A DNA stretch of 47,554 bases, from assembly GCA_016201865.1 (NCBI GenBank), contig JACQCA010000038.1:1-47554 (forward strand), written 5' to 3'. The DNA is from Nitrospirota bacterium (GTDB lineage Bacteria > Nitrospirota > Nitrospiria > JACQBZ01). Within the stretch, counting starts at the first letter, position 1. Every line of letters begins with the position of its first letter. Below the pieces are notes generated by a model that did no database searches, was not told where the DNA came from, and worked only from the letters and a program-made list of their open reading frames with translations. Of the stretch, positions 1 to 8,761 are shown in pieces. Made by a program: the position numbers and the translations under genes.

Positions 1-2043
1 GAATGCAGCGATCGCTTCATTCATTTGCCCTTTGCGACGATAGGCATCGCCAAGGCTATAATGGGCTTCGACAAGAGCAGGTCTTAGTTTGAGCGCGGCC
101 TGAAATTCTCGGATGGCTTCCTCCAATCGCCCGTGATCTTTATAGATTGCTCCCAGGTTGTAGTGGGTCTCGACAAGGTCTGGTTGTAACTTTAATGCCA
201 TCTGATACTCCTGGACGGCTTTTTCCATCTGCCTCAGATCTTCGTAAATCACGCCTAAATTGGTGTGAGCTCCGGCCGAATCCGGTTTGAATTTGAGTGC
301 CGTAAGATATTCTTGGACGGCATCCTCCAGGCGTCCCTGTTTTCGATAGGCCATTCCTAAGTTGACGTGGGCCTCGGCCGAATCCGGCTTTAGTTGTAAT
401 ATCATCTGATATTCTCGGAATGCCTCGTCCAAACGACCGAGATCTTTGTATGTCTCTGCCAAATCGCGATGTGCCGCAAGGTAATTTGGTTCAAGGTTTA
501 TAGCGATTTGAAACGCTTCCACAGCGTTTTCTAAGCGCTGCAAATCTTTATAGACCAGTCCCAAGTTATAATGAACCATGGCATAGTCTGGTTGTAACTT
601 TAATGCAGCCTGAAACTCCTGCATAGCTTTATCCAAACGCTTCTGTCGCCGATATAGATGCCCGAGATTATTATGTGCGATTGCCCCGGGGGGGTCATCT
701 CCCGTAGATACCGCCGCGGCTGCTTCCCAAAAGGTTAAAGGATTTTGCCACACGGCATTCCGGTTCCAGGTTATCCAGCCAAGCGCAATCACGAGAACAG
801 CCCATAAAAAGCCCGCTGAAACCCAAACGTTTCGGGTTGTCCACCCTATTCTTACCCGAAGCCGGTCAAGTCCATTGAGGATCAACACCCCAATGGCCAT
901 CAGAAACCCGATCGAGGGAGCGTAAACATACCGCTCCGCCGAAGGGGTGGCTGCCACATTCAGGAAAGCGAGCGGAATTGCTGGGGCCAGCAGAGCGACG
1001 GTCCACGCCAAGCCCCATCCAATCAGCCCGTGACGGCGAAGGATGGACCAGACTATTCCACCCACTAAGAAAATAAGTCCCAGACCGGATAAGATAAAAG
1101 CAAAGAGGGACTTCGGCAAGGTTGCGATAAAAGGGTTATGTGGAAAAGGGAAAATCATCAGCTTCAAATATAAGCCGGCGGCTCCAAGAACCGCGGGAAG
1201 AGGTGAAGATGCATTTCCCGATACGGAACTGCCCAGTGGTTGTGTGATGTTACTATGTGCGCGCATCCAGAAATAAAGGCCTAAAATTGCCAGTGGAATC
1301 AGAAACCGAATTCGGATGGTTGGTCTTGCATGTGAAGGAGTCGGCGGTTCAAAGAGGTAATCATACACTGGATATAGGAGGACCAATCCAACCGCCATCT
1401 CCTTGGTGAGAAGGGCAAAGAAAAAAAAGAGCATTGAAAGGCCGAAGGCCCACTCCTTACCGGTTCTGCGGAATCGGATGTATAAGAGAATGGAGAACAA
1501 AACAAAGGTGGTGCAGAAAACATCATTACGGCCAGCGATCCAAGCCACTGCCTCGGCATGAGCCGGATGGACGGCAAAAAGAGACGCGACAAGAATCGGG
1601 AGAAAGGTGTAAGGAGGCTTTTGATCTCTCACCAGCGTTTGGGTCAAGAGAAGAACAAGGGCGGTGTTTAAGAGATGGGCCAGCAGAACAGAGAGGTGGA
1701 ACCCGAAGAGGTTGCGCCCCCAGATCATAGAATCCAAGAGATAAGAAACCGACACGATGGGGCGATAATAAGGGGGAGCCTCCCTTGCGGCCGGCTCTGC
1801 TGTGGGATTTTGTAGAAATAGATTCCACCAGTGATCCGGTGGTCGGAGATTGTTGATGATGATGTCATCATCCCAGCCGAAGCCGTTATTCAGGACGTTG
1901 AAATTGACAATAAAAGATAGTAGAAGAACGATGAGAAGGGCCAGCAGCGGTCTGACTAAGAAGCTTTGATAGGTAGAAGCCGGTATCAGGGCGGATGAGA
2001 TCCCGTTTATCTGTTGTTCTTTCTTCCGGCTCGCCTTGCCCAT
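1..2043 (-). CDS. GT-C-like multi-TM protein with C-terminal TPRs (3' end outside window)
   Basis: An open minus-strand frame begins with ATG at 2043-2041 and runs off the window at base 1, giving 681 residues without a stop. The first roughly 440 residues are hydrophobic with many membrane segments. An early loop reads GWDDDIIINN, resembling the acidic first loop of GT-C glycosyltransferases. A later motif, HPAHAEAVAWIAGRND at about residues 157-172, is typical of the TMTC/TPR mannosyltransferase-like family. From about residue 450 there are six full and one partial 34-residue tetratricopeptide repeats (for example AHNNLGHLYRRQKRLDKAM). Family knowledge suggests a membrane protein with a periplasmic TPR scaffold, possibly transferring sugar from a lipid-linked donor. 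Substrate is unknown. Confident in architecture, not in activity. Confidence 0.8.
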   Translation of the reverse strand, partial: MGKASRKKEQQINGISSALIPASTYQSFLVRPLLALLIVLLLSFIVNFNVLNNGFGWDDDIIINNLRPPDHWWNLFLQNPTAEPAAREAPPYYRPIVSVSYLLDSMIWGRNLFGFHLSVLLAHLLNTALVLLLTQTLVRDQKPPYTFLPILVASLFAVHPAHAEAVAWIAGRNDVFCTTFVLFSILLYIRFRRTGKEWAFGLSMLFFFFALLTKEMAVGLVLLYPVYDYLFEPPTPSHARPTIRIRFLIPLAILGLYFWMRAHSNITQPLGSSVSGNASSPLPAVLGAAGLYLKLMIFPFPHNPFIATLPKSLFAFILSGLGLIFLVGGIVWSILRRHGLIGWGLAWTVALLAPAIPLAFLNVAATPSAERYVYAPSIGFLMAIGVLILNGLDRLRVRIGWTTRNVWVSAGFLWAVLVIALGWITWNRNAVWQNPLTFWEAAAAVSTGDDPPGAIAHNNLGHLYRRQKRLDKAMQEFQAALKLQPDYAMVHYNLGLVYKDLQRLENAVEAFQIAINLEPNYLAAHRDLAETYKDLGRLDEAFREYQMILQLKPDSAEAHVNLGMAYRKQGRLEDAVQEYLTALKFKPDSAGAHTNLGVIYEDLRQMEKAVQEYQMALKLQPDLVETHYNLGAIYKDHGRLEEAIREFQAALKLRPALVEAHYSLGDAYRRKGQMNEAIAAF

Positions 2044-2143
2044 GGCGGTTACTATATCAAACGGCCTGGGGGGGTGTAAAGCGACGGACTAAAACGGTTG
2101 GCCGATGTGTATGATGATAGAGATGATACCGGTGCTCTTTTTT

Positions 2144-3142
2144 CTACGACACGAGCGCGACGATGGTGTGATAGCCGCTTGCGCCGGCCGGGTAGGCCTG
2201 TTCGAGCTTGGCCGGTTGGATTTGTCCTCGCTTGTCCCAGGCGCGGACCATCAGGGTATAAGCTCCCGGCGATGGGATCTCCCAGTGGTATTTCCAGAGG
2301 ACCCATGTGTAGGGTGAAAGGGGCGGGTCTAAAGCGGTCGGGTTCCAGGTTTTGCCGCCGTCAGTGCTGAGCTCGACGCGGCTGATTCCGTCATAGCCGC
2401 CGAAGGCCAATCCTATGACCGTATGCTCGCGCCCTTTGATCTCCTGGTAATGGCCGGGATTGTCGATGCGGGAGATGATCCGGATCTCGCCTTTGTCCGT
2501 CCATCCCCGCTGCTGCCAGTAGCCTTTATAATCGTAATCCACCACCTCGATCTCGGTGATCCACTTGACATTCTTGATTCCATACAGCCCCGGCACGACG
2601 GCGCGAAGGGGATAACCGTGAGCTTGAGGCAGCGGCTCTCCATTCATCGTGTAGGCCAGCAGGACGTCGCCGTTCATGGCCCGTTCAAACGGGATGCTGT
2701 CGCTGTATCCGTCGGCGGCATGGAAGACGACATCAAACGCGGCCGGATCCGGAACGGCCTCTTCCAAAATAGATTTGAGCGGAATCCCGCGCCAGACGGC
2801 GTTGCTGATCGTATCCGCGCCGGGAAGCGTGTCGATGCAGATCAAGGTCGCGGCCATCTCCACGGACGGACGGCCGTAAAAATCGGCGAAGGTCATCCGC
2901 ATCGGTTTTTTGACCAGCCCGCCGATATAAAGAGACCAGCCGGCCAGGTCGATCGCGGGAAATCCGGCGTAGCTCACGATATAGAATTTATCGTTCGGCG
3001 TGATTAAGACGGTGTCGCGCGGCGGGACGGAGAAAAGGCGTTTCCAAAAAAACGTTCCGGCCTCAGCCGATGCGGACCAGCCGGCGGCCAGAGCGCCCAG
3101 GCCTGCGGATCGTAGAAACATGCGGCGGTTGAACTTGATCAT
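2144..3142 (-). CDS. Tat-exported sulfite-oxidase-family molybdopterin oxidoreductase
   Basis: 332 residues. The N-terminus NRRMFLRSAGLGALAAG is a twin-arginine signal, so the protein is folded in the cytoplasm and exported. The body matches the oxidoreductase molybdopterin-binding domain: the segment TLICIDTLPG carries the candidate Mo-ligating Cys, followed by ISNAVWRGIPLKSIL, and then HGYPLRAVVPGLYGIKNVKW. The last third, about residues 230-330, resembles the Mo-co dimerisation domain of sulfite oxidases (ELSTDGGKTWNP, WEIPSPGAYTLMVRAWDKRG). Length fits a periplasmic sulfite-oxidase-like enzyme rather than the shorter MsrP alone. No haem-binding partner or MsrQ-type membrane subunit is adjacent. 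It lies divergent to the pyr operon with its own promoter. The actual substrate (sulfite or another oxyanion or sulfoxide) cannot be read from the sequence. Confidence 0.85.
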   Translation of the reverse strand: MIKFNRRMFLRSAGLGALAAGWSASAEAGTFFWKRLFSVPPRDTVLITPNDKFYIVSYAGFPAIDLAGWSLYIGGLVKKPMRMTFADFYGRPSVEMAATLICIDTLPGADTISNAVWRGIPLKSILEEAVPDPAAFDVVFHAADGYSDSIPFERAMNGDVLLAYTMNGEPLPQAHGYPLRAVVPGLYGIKNVKWITEIEVVDYDYKGYWQQRGWTDKGEIRIISRIDNPGHYQEIKGREHTVIGLAFGGYDGISRVELSTDGGKTWNPTALDPPLSPYTWVLWKYHWEIPSPGAYTLMVRAWDKRGQIQPAKLEQAYPAGASGYHTIVALVS

Positions 3143-3165
3143 GATTGCACTCGAAGAATGGGTCT

Positions 3166-3194
3166 ATTATACTTGTCGACGTGCCGACTCGCAA
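3166..3194 (-). promoter_or_regulatory. Putative sigma70 promoter for the molybdoenzyme gene
   Basis: On the minus strand a perfect TATAAT (3171-3166) is preceded by TTGCGA (3194-3189) with a 17-bp spacer. Transcription would begin near 3159, about 17 nt before the start codon at 3142. The -35 box matches four of six consensus bases. Confidence 0.5.
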
Positions 3195-3220
3195 CTCCCA
3201 TTCCTACAAGTTCGAATGAC

Positions 3221-3250
3221 TTGACAGATAGGGCGGGACTGACGTATAGT
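3221..3250 (+). promoter_or_regulatory. sigma70 promoter of the pyr operon
   Basis: A perfect TTGACA (3221-3226) and TATAGT (3245-3250) are separated by 18 bp. The start point would fall near 3257, immediately before the PyrR-binding hairpin at 3258. That spacing is as expected for a leader read by PyrR from its very 5' end. Confidence 0.75.
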
Positions 3251-3257
3251 ACGCTCA

Positions 3258-3289
3258 CCTTTAAATCGGACCCGGTGAGGTCCGAAAGG
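3258..3289 (+). promoter_or_regulatory. PyrR-binding RNA hairpin (anti-antiterminator)
   Basis: The leader folds as lower stem CCTTT (3258-3262) with AAAGG (3285-3289), a 5' bulge AAAT (3263-3266), upper stem CGGACC (3267-3272) with GGTCCG (3279-3284), and a hexaloop CGGTGA (3273-3278). The hexaloop matches the CNGNGA consensus of known PyrR sites, and the purine-rich 5' bulge is also typical. GAAAGG at 3284-3289 is complementary to CCTTTC at 3324-3329 in the terminator, so an antiterminator and this hairpin are mutually exclusive. With UMP/UTP bound, PyrR should stabilise this hairpin, free the terminator and switch the operon off. Start of the encoded regulator is 88 bases downstream. Confidence 0.85.
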
Positions 3290-3320
3290 AGCTTAGGTGA
3301 AGATTTCTATCCGGACAGTT

Positions 3321-3363
3321 AAACCTTTCTTGCGTCATCCATCGGCGTGGGAAAGGTTTTTTT
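3321..3363 (+). terminator. Intrinsic attenuator terminator in the pyr leader
   Basis: AAACCTTTC (3321-3329) pairs perfectly with GAAAGGTTT (3351-3359), a 9-bp stem that runs into seven T residues (3357-3363). It lies between the PyrR-binding hairpin and the pyrR start codon, so it works as a regulated attenuator and not as the end of an upstream gene. The long loop (3330-3350) may contain further weak pairing. Confidence 0.8.
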
Positions 3364-3376
3364 GTGGCCAATCATC

Positions 3377-3925
3377 ATGAAATCCAACGAACGAATCGTT
3401 CTGGATGCCTTGGGAATCGGCCGAGCCTTAAGCCGGGTTGCCCATGAGATTATTGAACGAAACAAAGGCCTCGCCGATTTAACCCTGGTCGGAATCCGTA
3501 CGGGCGGGGTCCATCTGGCTCACCGGTTGGCCGGAAAACTGAAAGAGATCGAGGGTGCTGTTCTGCCGGTGGGCGCCTTGGATATTACGCTCTACCGGGA
3601 TGATCTTTCCAAAAAGTCCGAACAACCGGCGGTTCGAAGGACCGAGATCGGCTTTGATATTACGGATAAGAAGGTGATCCTGGTGGATGACGTTCTGTTC
3701 ACCGGCCGGACGATTCGTGCCGCGATGGATGAATTGATCGATTTCGGTCGGCCGCGGGAGATTCAATTGGCCGTCTTGATCGACCGGGGCCATCGCGAGC
3801 TGCCCATCCGCGCCAATTATGTCGGCAAGAGTCTGCCGACGGCGCCGGAGGAGAAAGTGGAAGTTTTACTTAAAGAAGAGGGCGAAGAGGATAGGGTTAT
3901 CATAGAAAATGCCATTAAAGACTAA
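3377..3925 (+). CDS. pyrR: PyrR bifunctional pyr attenuator / uracil phosphoribosyltransferase
   Basis: I place the start at ATG 3377, giving 182 residues, the usual PyrR length. A GTG at 3347 is in frame but lies in the terminator hairpin and would add a non-conserved leader peptide. The protein binds the RNA leader just upstream when UMP or UTP is high and aborts pyr transcription; many homologues also make UMP from uracil and PRPP. The PRPP loop [13 protein letters not shown] is at residues 100-112. [15 protein letters not shown] and [12 protein letters not shown] are family signatures, and [18 protein letters not shown] follows near the C-terminus. The gene overlaps pyrB by 17 bases, implying translational coupling. 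No strong Shine-Dalgarno sequence is visible between the terminator and the start. Confidence 0.95.
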   Translation: MKSNERIVLDALGIGRALSRVAHEIIERNKGLADLTLVGIRTGGVHLAHRLAGKLKEIEGAVLPVGALDITLYRDDLSKKSEQPAVRRTEIGFDITDKKVILVDDVLFTGRTIRAAMDELIDFGRPREIQLAVLIDRGHRELPIRANYVGKSLPTAPEEKVEVLLKEEGEEDRVIIENAIKD

Positions 3926-4865
3926 GGACCTCATCAGCATCAAGGATCTGGATCGGGACGAGCTTAGACTTATCCTGGATACGGCCGAATCTTTTAAAGA
4001 GGTCGGGACGCGCGAGATCAAGAAAGTGCCGACACTGCGCGGGAAAACCGTGGTGAATCTCTTCTTTGAGCCCAGCACGCGGACGCGGACCTCGTTCGAG
4101 CTTGCGGCCAAACGTCTTTCGGCCGATCTGGTCAATATTTCGGCCTCCGGCAGCAGCGCGGCGAAAGGAGAGACTCTTTTGGATACGGCGCGGAACATCG
4201 AGGCGATGCAGGCCGATCTGATCATCGTCCGCCACCCGTGCGCCGGCGCGCCGCTACTTTTGGCCCGAAAGATGACGAGCGCCGTGATCAATGCCGGGGA
4301 CGGGGCGCATGAACATCCCACGCAGGCCCTTCTGGATCTGTTTACGATCCGCGAGCGGAAGAAAACATTCGAGGGCCTCACGGTCGTGATCGTCGGCGAT
4401 ATCCTCCACAGCCGCGTGGCCCGATCCGACATCCATGCCTTGCGCATGGTCGGCGCGACCGTCCGCGTCGTGGGGCCGCCGACGATGATTCCCCGGGAGA
4501 TCACGGATTGGGGCGCGGAGGTGTTCTACCGATTCGACGAGGCCCTTAAAGGCGCGGATGTGATTATAATCCTGCGGCTTCAATTGGAGCGTCAGGGGAG
4601 GTCGCTGTATCCGACCTTTCGCGAATACTCGAATCTTTACGGCCTGACGCCCCGACGGCTGGCGCTGGCCAAGGACGATGCGATGGTGATGCATCCCGGA
4701 CCGATCAACCGCGGGGTCGAGATCAGTCCCGATGTGGCGGACGGGCTGTCCTCCGTCATCCTGTCCCAGACCACCAACGGGGTGGCGGTCCGCATGGCGG
4801 TGCTGTATCTATTATCTGTGGGGGCCCGTGCGGATGAGGCGGGGCCCGGGAGCGACGAAAAATGA
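3909..4865 (+). CDS. pyrB: Aspartate carbamoyltransferase catalytic chain
   Basis: 318 residues, normal for ATCase catalytic chains. It condenses carbamoyl phosphate with aspartate to give N-carbamoyl-aspartate, the committed step of pyrimidine synthesis, in the cytoplasm. The carbamoyl-phosphate signature [13 protein letters not shown] lies at about residues 52-64, HPTQALLD begins at residue 136, and [11 protein letters not shown] lies in the C-terminal aspartate domain. No pyrI regulatory chain occurs nearby, so control probably comes from the PyrR leader. It overlaps pyrR by 17 bases and pyrC by four (ATGA-type junction). A C-terminal tail of about 15 residues ([14 protein letters not shown]) looks unstructured. 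Confidence 0.97.
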   Translation: MPLKTKDLISIKDLDRDELRLILDTAESFKEVGTREIKKVPTLRGKTVVNLFFEPSTRTRTSFELAAKRLSADLVNISASGSSAAKGETLLDTARNIEAMQADLIIVRHPCAGAPLLLARKMTSAVINAGDGAHEHPTQALLDLFTIRERKKTFEGLTVVIVGDILHSRVARSDIHALRMVGATVRVVGPPTMIPREITDWGAEVFYRFDEALKGADVIIILRLQLERQGRSLYPTFREYSNLYGLTPRRLALAKDDAMVMHPGPINRGVEISPDVADGLSSVILSQTTNGVAVRMAVLYLLSVGARADEAGPGSDEK

Positions 4866-6163
4866 ACCTGTTGATTCGCAACGGCCGGCTCATTGATCCG
4901 GCCCACCGGCGGGATGAAGTGACGGATGTCTTGATCGAAGACGGAAAGGTCAGCCGGATCGGGAAGTCCTTGAAGACCGACCTGCCCAAATCCGAGATCC
5001 AGGTGCTCGACGGGACGGGCCAATGGGTGGTGCCGGGATTCGTGGATCTTCATGTTCATCTGCGCGAGCCGGGCTTTGAATATAAGGAAACGATTAAGAC
5101 CGGAACCGAAGCGGCCGCGGCCGGCGGTTTCACCTCGGTCTGCTGCATGCCGAACACGGATCCGGTCAACGACAACCAGGCCGTGACCCGGTTCATCCTC
5201 GATAAGGCCCGGCGGGAGGGCGTGGTCCATGTCTTCCCCATCGGCGCGATCACGAAGGGATCGAAGGGCGAAGAGCTCTCCGAGATCGGGGAGCTGGTCG
5301 AGGCGGGGTGCGTCGCGATTACGGACGACGGAAAGCCGGTGATGAACAGCGAGGTGATGCGCCGGGCGATGGAGTATGCCTTGGCCTTCGATCTGCCGGT
5401 GATCGACCATTGCGAGGACGCGCATCTCATGGAAGGCGGCGTGATGAACGAAGGGGTCGTCTCAATGGAACTGGGCCTCAAAGGGATCCCGGCAGCGGCC
5501 GAGGAAGTCATGGTCGCGCGCAACCTGATCCTGGCCGAACGGACCGGCTCCCGTCTCCACCTAGCCCATATCAGCACCTCGGGCTCGGTCCGAATGATCC
5601 GGGAGGCGAAGGCCCGCGGGGTGCGCGTCACGGCCGAGACCTGCCCGCATTATTTCAGCCTGACGGAAGAGGCGGTTCGGGGCTACAATACCGATGCCAA
5701 GATGAATCCGCCGCTTCGAACCCGCCAGGACCGCGACGCGATCAAGCAGGGCCTGGCCGACGGCACGCTGGATGTGATCGCGACGGATCACGCGCCGCAT
5801 ACGGAGGACGAAAAAAACCGCGAGTTCGATCTGGCCCCGTTCGGGATCGTCGGTCTTGAGACGGCGCTTCCCTTGACGCTGATGTTGGTGGAGGAAGGCG
5901 TGCTGACGCTGGACGAGGCCGTGGCCAAGCTGACGATTCATCCCGCGCGGGTGATGCGGTTGAATTCCGGCCAGCTCGGGATCGGGGCGGACGCCGATCT
6001 CTGCCTGATCGATCCCGACGCTCAATGGGCGGCGGACCCCCGAAAATTTCATTCGAAAAGCAAGAACTCGCCTTTCGGCGGATGGCGAATGAAAGGGCTT
6101 GTGGCGATGACGGTTGTAAGCGGCCGCGTCGTCTACTCCCGGGAGACGAGCCGGGTCGTATGA
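4862..6163 (+). CDS. pyrC: Dihydroorotase, class I
   Basis: 433 residues, typical of class I dihydroorotase. It cyclises carbamoyl-aspartate to dihydroorotate. The metal-binding motif [10 protein letters not shown] is at residues 62-71 (His64 and His66). AITDDGKPV near residue 150 carries the Asp that bridges metals in class I enzymes. Further ligands are expected in DHCED and LAHISTS, and the catalytic Asp in ATDHAPHT near residue 305. The C-terminal strand [11 protein letters not shown] is conserved in the family. The ATG overlaps the pyrB stop, and the stop overlaps the next ATG. In several bacteria this type pairs physically with PyrB, which fits the adjacency. Confidence 0.96.
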   Translation: MNLLIRNGRLIDPAHRRDEVTDVLIEDGKVSRIGKSLKTDLPKSEIQVLDGTGQWVVPGFVDLHVHLREPGFEYKETIKTGTEAAAAGGFTSVCCMPNTDPVNDNQAVTRFILDKARREGVVHVFPIGAITKGSKGEELSEIGELVEAGCVAITDDGKPVMNSEVMRRAMEYALAFDLPVIDHCEDAHLMEGGVMNEGVVSMELGLKGIPAAAEEVMVARNLILAERTGSRLHLAHISTSGSVRMIREAKARGVRVTAETCPHYFSLTEEAVRGYNTDAKMNPPLRTRQDRDAIKQGLADGTLDVIATDHAPHTEDEKNREFDLAPFGIVGLETALPLTLMLVEEGVLTLDEAVAKLTIHPARVMRLNSGQLGIGADADLCLIDPDAQWAADPRKFHSKSKNSPFGGWRMKGLVAMTVVSGRVVYSRETSRVV

Positions 6164-6663
6164 AGATCATCGCGTCCTTTTTTATCTGGCTGGAGCTCTT
6201 GGGACTGGGTGTCTGGATCGGCGGGATGGTGATTTTGGGTGCCGTGGTCGCGCCCACCGTGTTCAATGCCGTAAAGCCGGTTGAAATGGCAGGCGATGCG
6301 ATGAGCCTGGTATTCCACCGGTTTAACGGCGAATGGGTGTTTGTCTGCATCGGCCTGGTGGTTCTGGGTTTCGTCGGGAAATGGCTGACCGCCCCGCCGC
6401 AGGGAATGCGGATGAGAATCGAGGCCGCCCTCATCATCGTGCTGGTTCTGTCGGGACTGTACATCGGAGCGATTCTGGGACCGAGAATGCAGACGCTCCG
6501 CCAGATCACCCTGACCGATCGTTCCAATGGCATGGCGGTTGCGGAATTTGATCATAAACACAAACGGTCGGTGCAGTTGTTTTCGGTCAACATCCTGCTG
6601 GGGCTGGCCGTCTTATGGATGAATTCCCGGCCCTCCAGCGGTTCAAATCGTAAGGAGACGTAA
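6160..6663 (+). CDS. DUF4149-like small membrane protein
   Basis: 167 residues from the ATG at 6160, which overlaps the pyrC stop as ATGA. The frame is open further upstream inside pyrC, but that extension would be pyrC shadow. Four hydrophobic segments are visible (about residues 3-30, 55-75, 82-105, 135-155). Conserved-looking features are [20 protein letters not shown] in the first segment and a polar stretch with [10 protein letters not shown] before the last. This resembles DUF4149 proteins, which have no assigned function. The stop TAA shares its last base with the carA ATG at 6663, so it is locked into the operon. A role in pyrimidine synthesis is not evident. Confidence 0.75.
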   Translation: MKIIASFFIWLELLGLGVWIGGMVILGAVVAPTVFNAVKPVEMAGDAMSLVFHRFNGEWVFVCIGLVVLGFVGKWLTAPPQGMRMRIEAALIIVLVLSGLYIGAILGPRMQTLRQITLTDRSNGMAVAEFDHKHKRSVQLFSVNILLGLAVLWMNSRPSSGSNRKET

Positions 6664-7808
6664 TGGGCGCGACCGGACATGATCATTCGGCTCGGAAGGC
6701 GATCCTGGCTCTGGCCGACGGCCGCGTGTTTAAAGGGTACGGCTTCGGCGCCGAGGGCGAAGGCGTCGGGGAGGTGGTCTTCAACACCTCGATGACGGGC
6801 TATCAGGAAATCCTGACCGATCCGTCCTATTGCGGTCAGCTCGTGACGATGACCTACCCGCTCATCGGAAATACCGGTGTCAATGAGGAGGATGTCGAAT
6901 CCTCGAAGCCGTTTCTGTCCGGCTTCATCGTCCGTGAATACAGCGATCATCCCAGCAACTGGCGTCAGACCGGCGACCTGAATTCTTTTTTGAAACGGCA
7001 TCGGATCGTCGGGATCCAAGGGATTGATACCCGCGCACTGACCAAACATATCCGGGATGTCGGCGCTCAAACGGGAATCATCTCGACCGTCGAATTGGAT
7101 GAAAAGCGGCTTGTGAAACGGGCGGCCGAGGCGCCCGGCCTCATCGGCCGCGACCTTGTGAGGGAAGTCACCTGCGAAAAGCCGTACGACTGGACGGAAG
7201 GATGTTGGCAATCTCAAATATCAAATTTCAAATCTCAGACTTCAAAATCCCTCAAAGTGGTCGTGTATGACTTCGGCGTGAAACGAAACATTCTCCGCCG
7301 TTTGACGGATGCGGGATGTTTCGTTACGGTCATCCCGGCGAGGACTCCGGCCTCGGATGTATTGAAGATGAATCCGGACGGTATCTTATTGTCCAACGGG
7401 CCGGGTGATCCGGAAGCCGTTTCCTATGCCGTTGAGGCTACCCGGTTTCTCATCGGGAAAAAGCCGATCTTCGGGATCTGCCTGGGCCATCAGATCCTGG
7501 GCCTGGCCATGAACGGCAAAACCTACAAGTTGAAATTCGGCCATCACGGGGCGAATCAACCGGTCATGGATCTGACGACGGGCCAGGTCGAGATCACGGC
7601 CCAGAACCACGGATTCGCCGTGGACGTGGACTCGATCGGTTACGAGATGGAGCTGACCCATATCAATCTCAATGACCGCACGGTGGAGGGGATGCGCCAC
7701 CGGAAGCTCCCGATCTTTTCGATCCAGTACCATCCGGAGGCCTCGCCGGGCCCGCACGACGCACGGTATCTGTTCGGCCGATTTGCGGAGATGATGAGAG
7801 ATGGGTGA
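6663..7808 (+). CDS. carA: Carbamoyl-phosphate synthase small (glutaminase) subunit
   Basis: 381 residues. It hydrolyses glutamine and channels ammonia to CarB for carbamoyl phosphate. The N-terminal CPSase_sm_chain domain has [18 protein letters not shown], and [15 protein letters not shown] follows near residue 120. The C-terminal class I glutamine amidotransferase contains the nucleophile Cys273 in [11 protein letters not shown] plus His357 and Glu359 in QYHPEASPG, so the triad is intact. The linker between domains holds a low-complexity in-frame insertion (residues about 183-196) derived from an AAATCTCAAATTTC-type repeat. The gene overlaps sppA by eight bases. Activity should be unaffected because the insertion sits in the interdomain linker. 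Confidence 0.96.
   Translation: MGATGHDHSARKAILALADGRVFKGYGFGAEGEGVGEVVFNTSMTGYQEILTDPSYCGQLVTMTYPLIGNTGVNEEDVESSKPFLSGFIVREYSDHPSNWRQTGDLNSFLKRHRIVGIQGIDTRALTKHIRDVGAQTGIISTVELDEKRLVKRAAEAPGLIGRDLVREVTCEKPYDWTEGCWQSQISNFKSQTSKSLKVVVYDFGVKRNILRRLTDAGCFVTVIPARTPASDVLKMNPDGILLSNGPGDPEAVSYAVEATRFLIGKKPIFGICLGHQILGLAMNGKTYKLKFGHHGANQPVMDLTTGQVEITAQNHGFAVDVDSIGYEMELTHINLNDRTVEGMRHRKLPIFSIQYHPEASPGPHDARYLFGRFAEMMRDG
7209..7252 (+). repeat. A/T-rich CAAATCT-type tandem-like repeat inserted in the carA linker
   Basis: The DNA is built from degenerate units of the form (T)CAAAT(C/T)T(C): ATCTCAAATATCAAATTTC then AAATCTCAGACTTCAAAATC. It is strikingly A/T-rich inside a G/C-rich gene. Translation is [14 protein letters not shown], a peptide style I associate with spreading in-frame repeats in several bacterial phyla. 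It separates WTEGCW from [13 protein letters not shown], which are normally joined by a short linker in CarA. Confidence 0.6.
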
Positions 7809-8757
7809 AAAGGCGCGCTACCTTTTGTTGATGCTTTTGCTATCCGGCTGCATCGTGAATGTCAGTCTTCTTCCAACTGTCGAGCCCCTGAAGGAAAAAC
7901 GGGTGGCCGGGACCGGCAAGGACAAGATCGTGCTGATGGATCTATCGGGGGTCATCTCGGAGGAAGAGAAAGGCACGGCGCTTGTTTCGGAGCCGAATCC
8001 GGTTGCGCGGATCAAGGAGGAGTTGCAATTGGCCTCGAAGGATCCAAGCGTGAAGGCCGTGGTGCTCCGGATCAACAGCCCCGGCGGGACGGTGACGGCC
8101 TCGGACCTGATCCATCATGAACTGGAGACGTTCAAAAAGCAGACCGGCAAGAAGGTGATCGCCAGCATTATGGATCTGGGCGCATCGGGCGGATATTACG
8201 TGGCGGCGGCGGCCGACAAGATCGTGGCCCATCCCACCACCGTGACCGGCAGCATCGGCGTGATCATGCTGAGCGTGAATGTGGAAGGCCTGCTCGAAAA
8301 GATCGGCGTGAGCGGCACGGCGATCAAGTCGGGCGATAAAAAAGATATGGGCTCTCCATTGCGGCCGATGACGCCGGAAGAGCGGCAGCTTTTTCAGGGC
8401 GTGATCAATGCGATGTATGAGCGTTTTGTTGCTGTCGTCGCGGCTGGCCGAAAAAATTTGACCATGGATCAGGTCAAGAAAGCCGCTGACGGCCGGATCT
8501 ATACCGCGCAACAGGCCTTGGAACTGGGGCTGATCGACACGATCGGATACCTGGACGATGCGATCGAGCTGGCCAAGACCGAGTCGGGATTGCGCGAGGC
8601 CGGCGTCGTGATCTATTTCCGGCCGGGGGCGTATAAGGACAATATCTATTCTCAGACGCCGGCCGGCGCGCCGCAGACCGTGAATATCGTCAATCTGGAT
8701 CTGCGCGCCTTCGTCCAGTCCGGCGTCCCGCGGTTCATGTACTTGTGGAGTCCGTGA
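7801..8757 (+). CDS. sppA: SppA-type signal peptide peptidase (S49), probable lipoprotein
   Basis: 318 residues, the short single-domain form. The N-terminus ends in the lipobox LLSGC (Cys17), so it is likely a lipid-anchored enzyme at the outer face of the inner membrane that degrades leftover signal peptides. [17 protein letters not shown] is the conserved ClpP-like fold motif. The candidate nucleophile is Ser129 in [17 protein letters not shown], and the general base is probably Lys181 in [27 protein letters not shown] lies between them. The gene overlaps carA by eight bases and ends four bases before carB. Its position between the two carbamoyl-phosphate synthase subunits is unexpected. 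Confidence 0.9.
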   Translation: MGEKARYLLLMLLLSGCIVNVSLLPTVEPLKEKRVAGTGKDKIVLMDLSGVISEEEKGTALVSEPNPVARIKEELQLASKDPSVKAVVLRINSPGGTVTASDLIHHELETFKKQTGKKVIASIMDLGASGGYYVAAAADKIVAHPTTVTGSIGVIMLSVNVEGLLEKIGVSGTAIKSGDKKDMGSPLRPMTPEERQLFQGVINAMYERFVAVVAAGRKNLTMDQVKKAADGRIYTAQQALELGLIDTIGYLDDAIELAKTESGLREAGVVIYFRPGAYKDNIYSQTPAGAPQTVNIVNLDLRAFVQSGVPRFMYLWSP

Positions 8758-8761
8758 GGCC

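Noticed and set aside
1-450. CRISPR array suggested by regular repeats near the left edge
   Set aside because: Spacing of 102 bases and translation show 34-residue TPR units in a coding frame, not repeat-spacer units.
3347-3376. GTG at 3347 as the pyrR start
   Set aside because: It lies inside the terminator hairpin, and the added peptide is absent from PyrR proteins; ATG 3377 gives the normal length.
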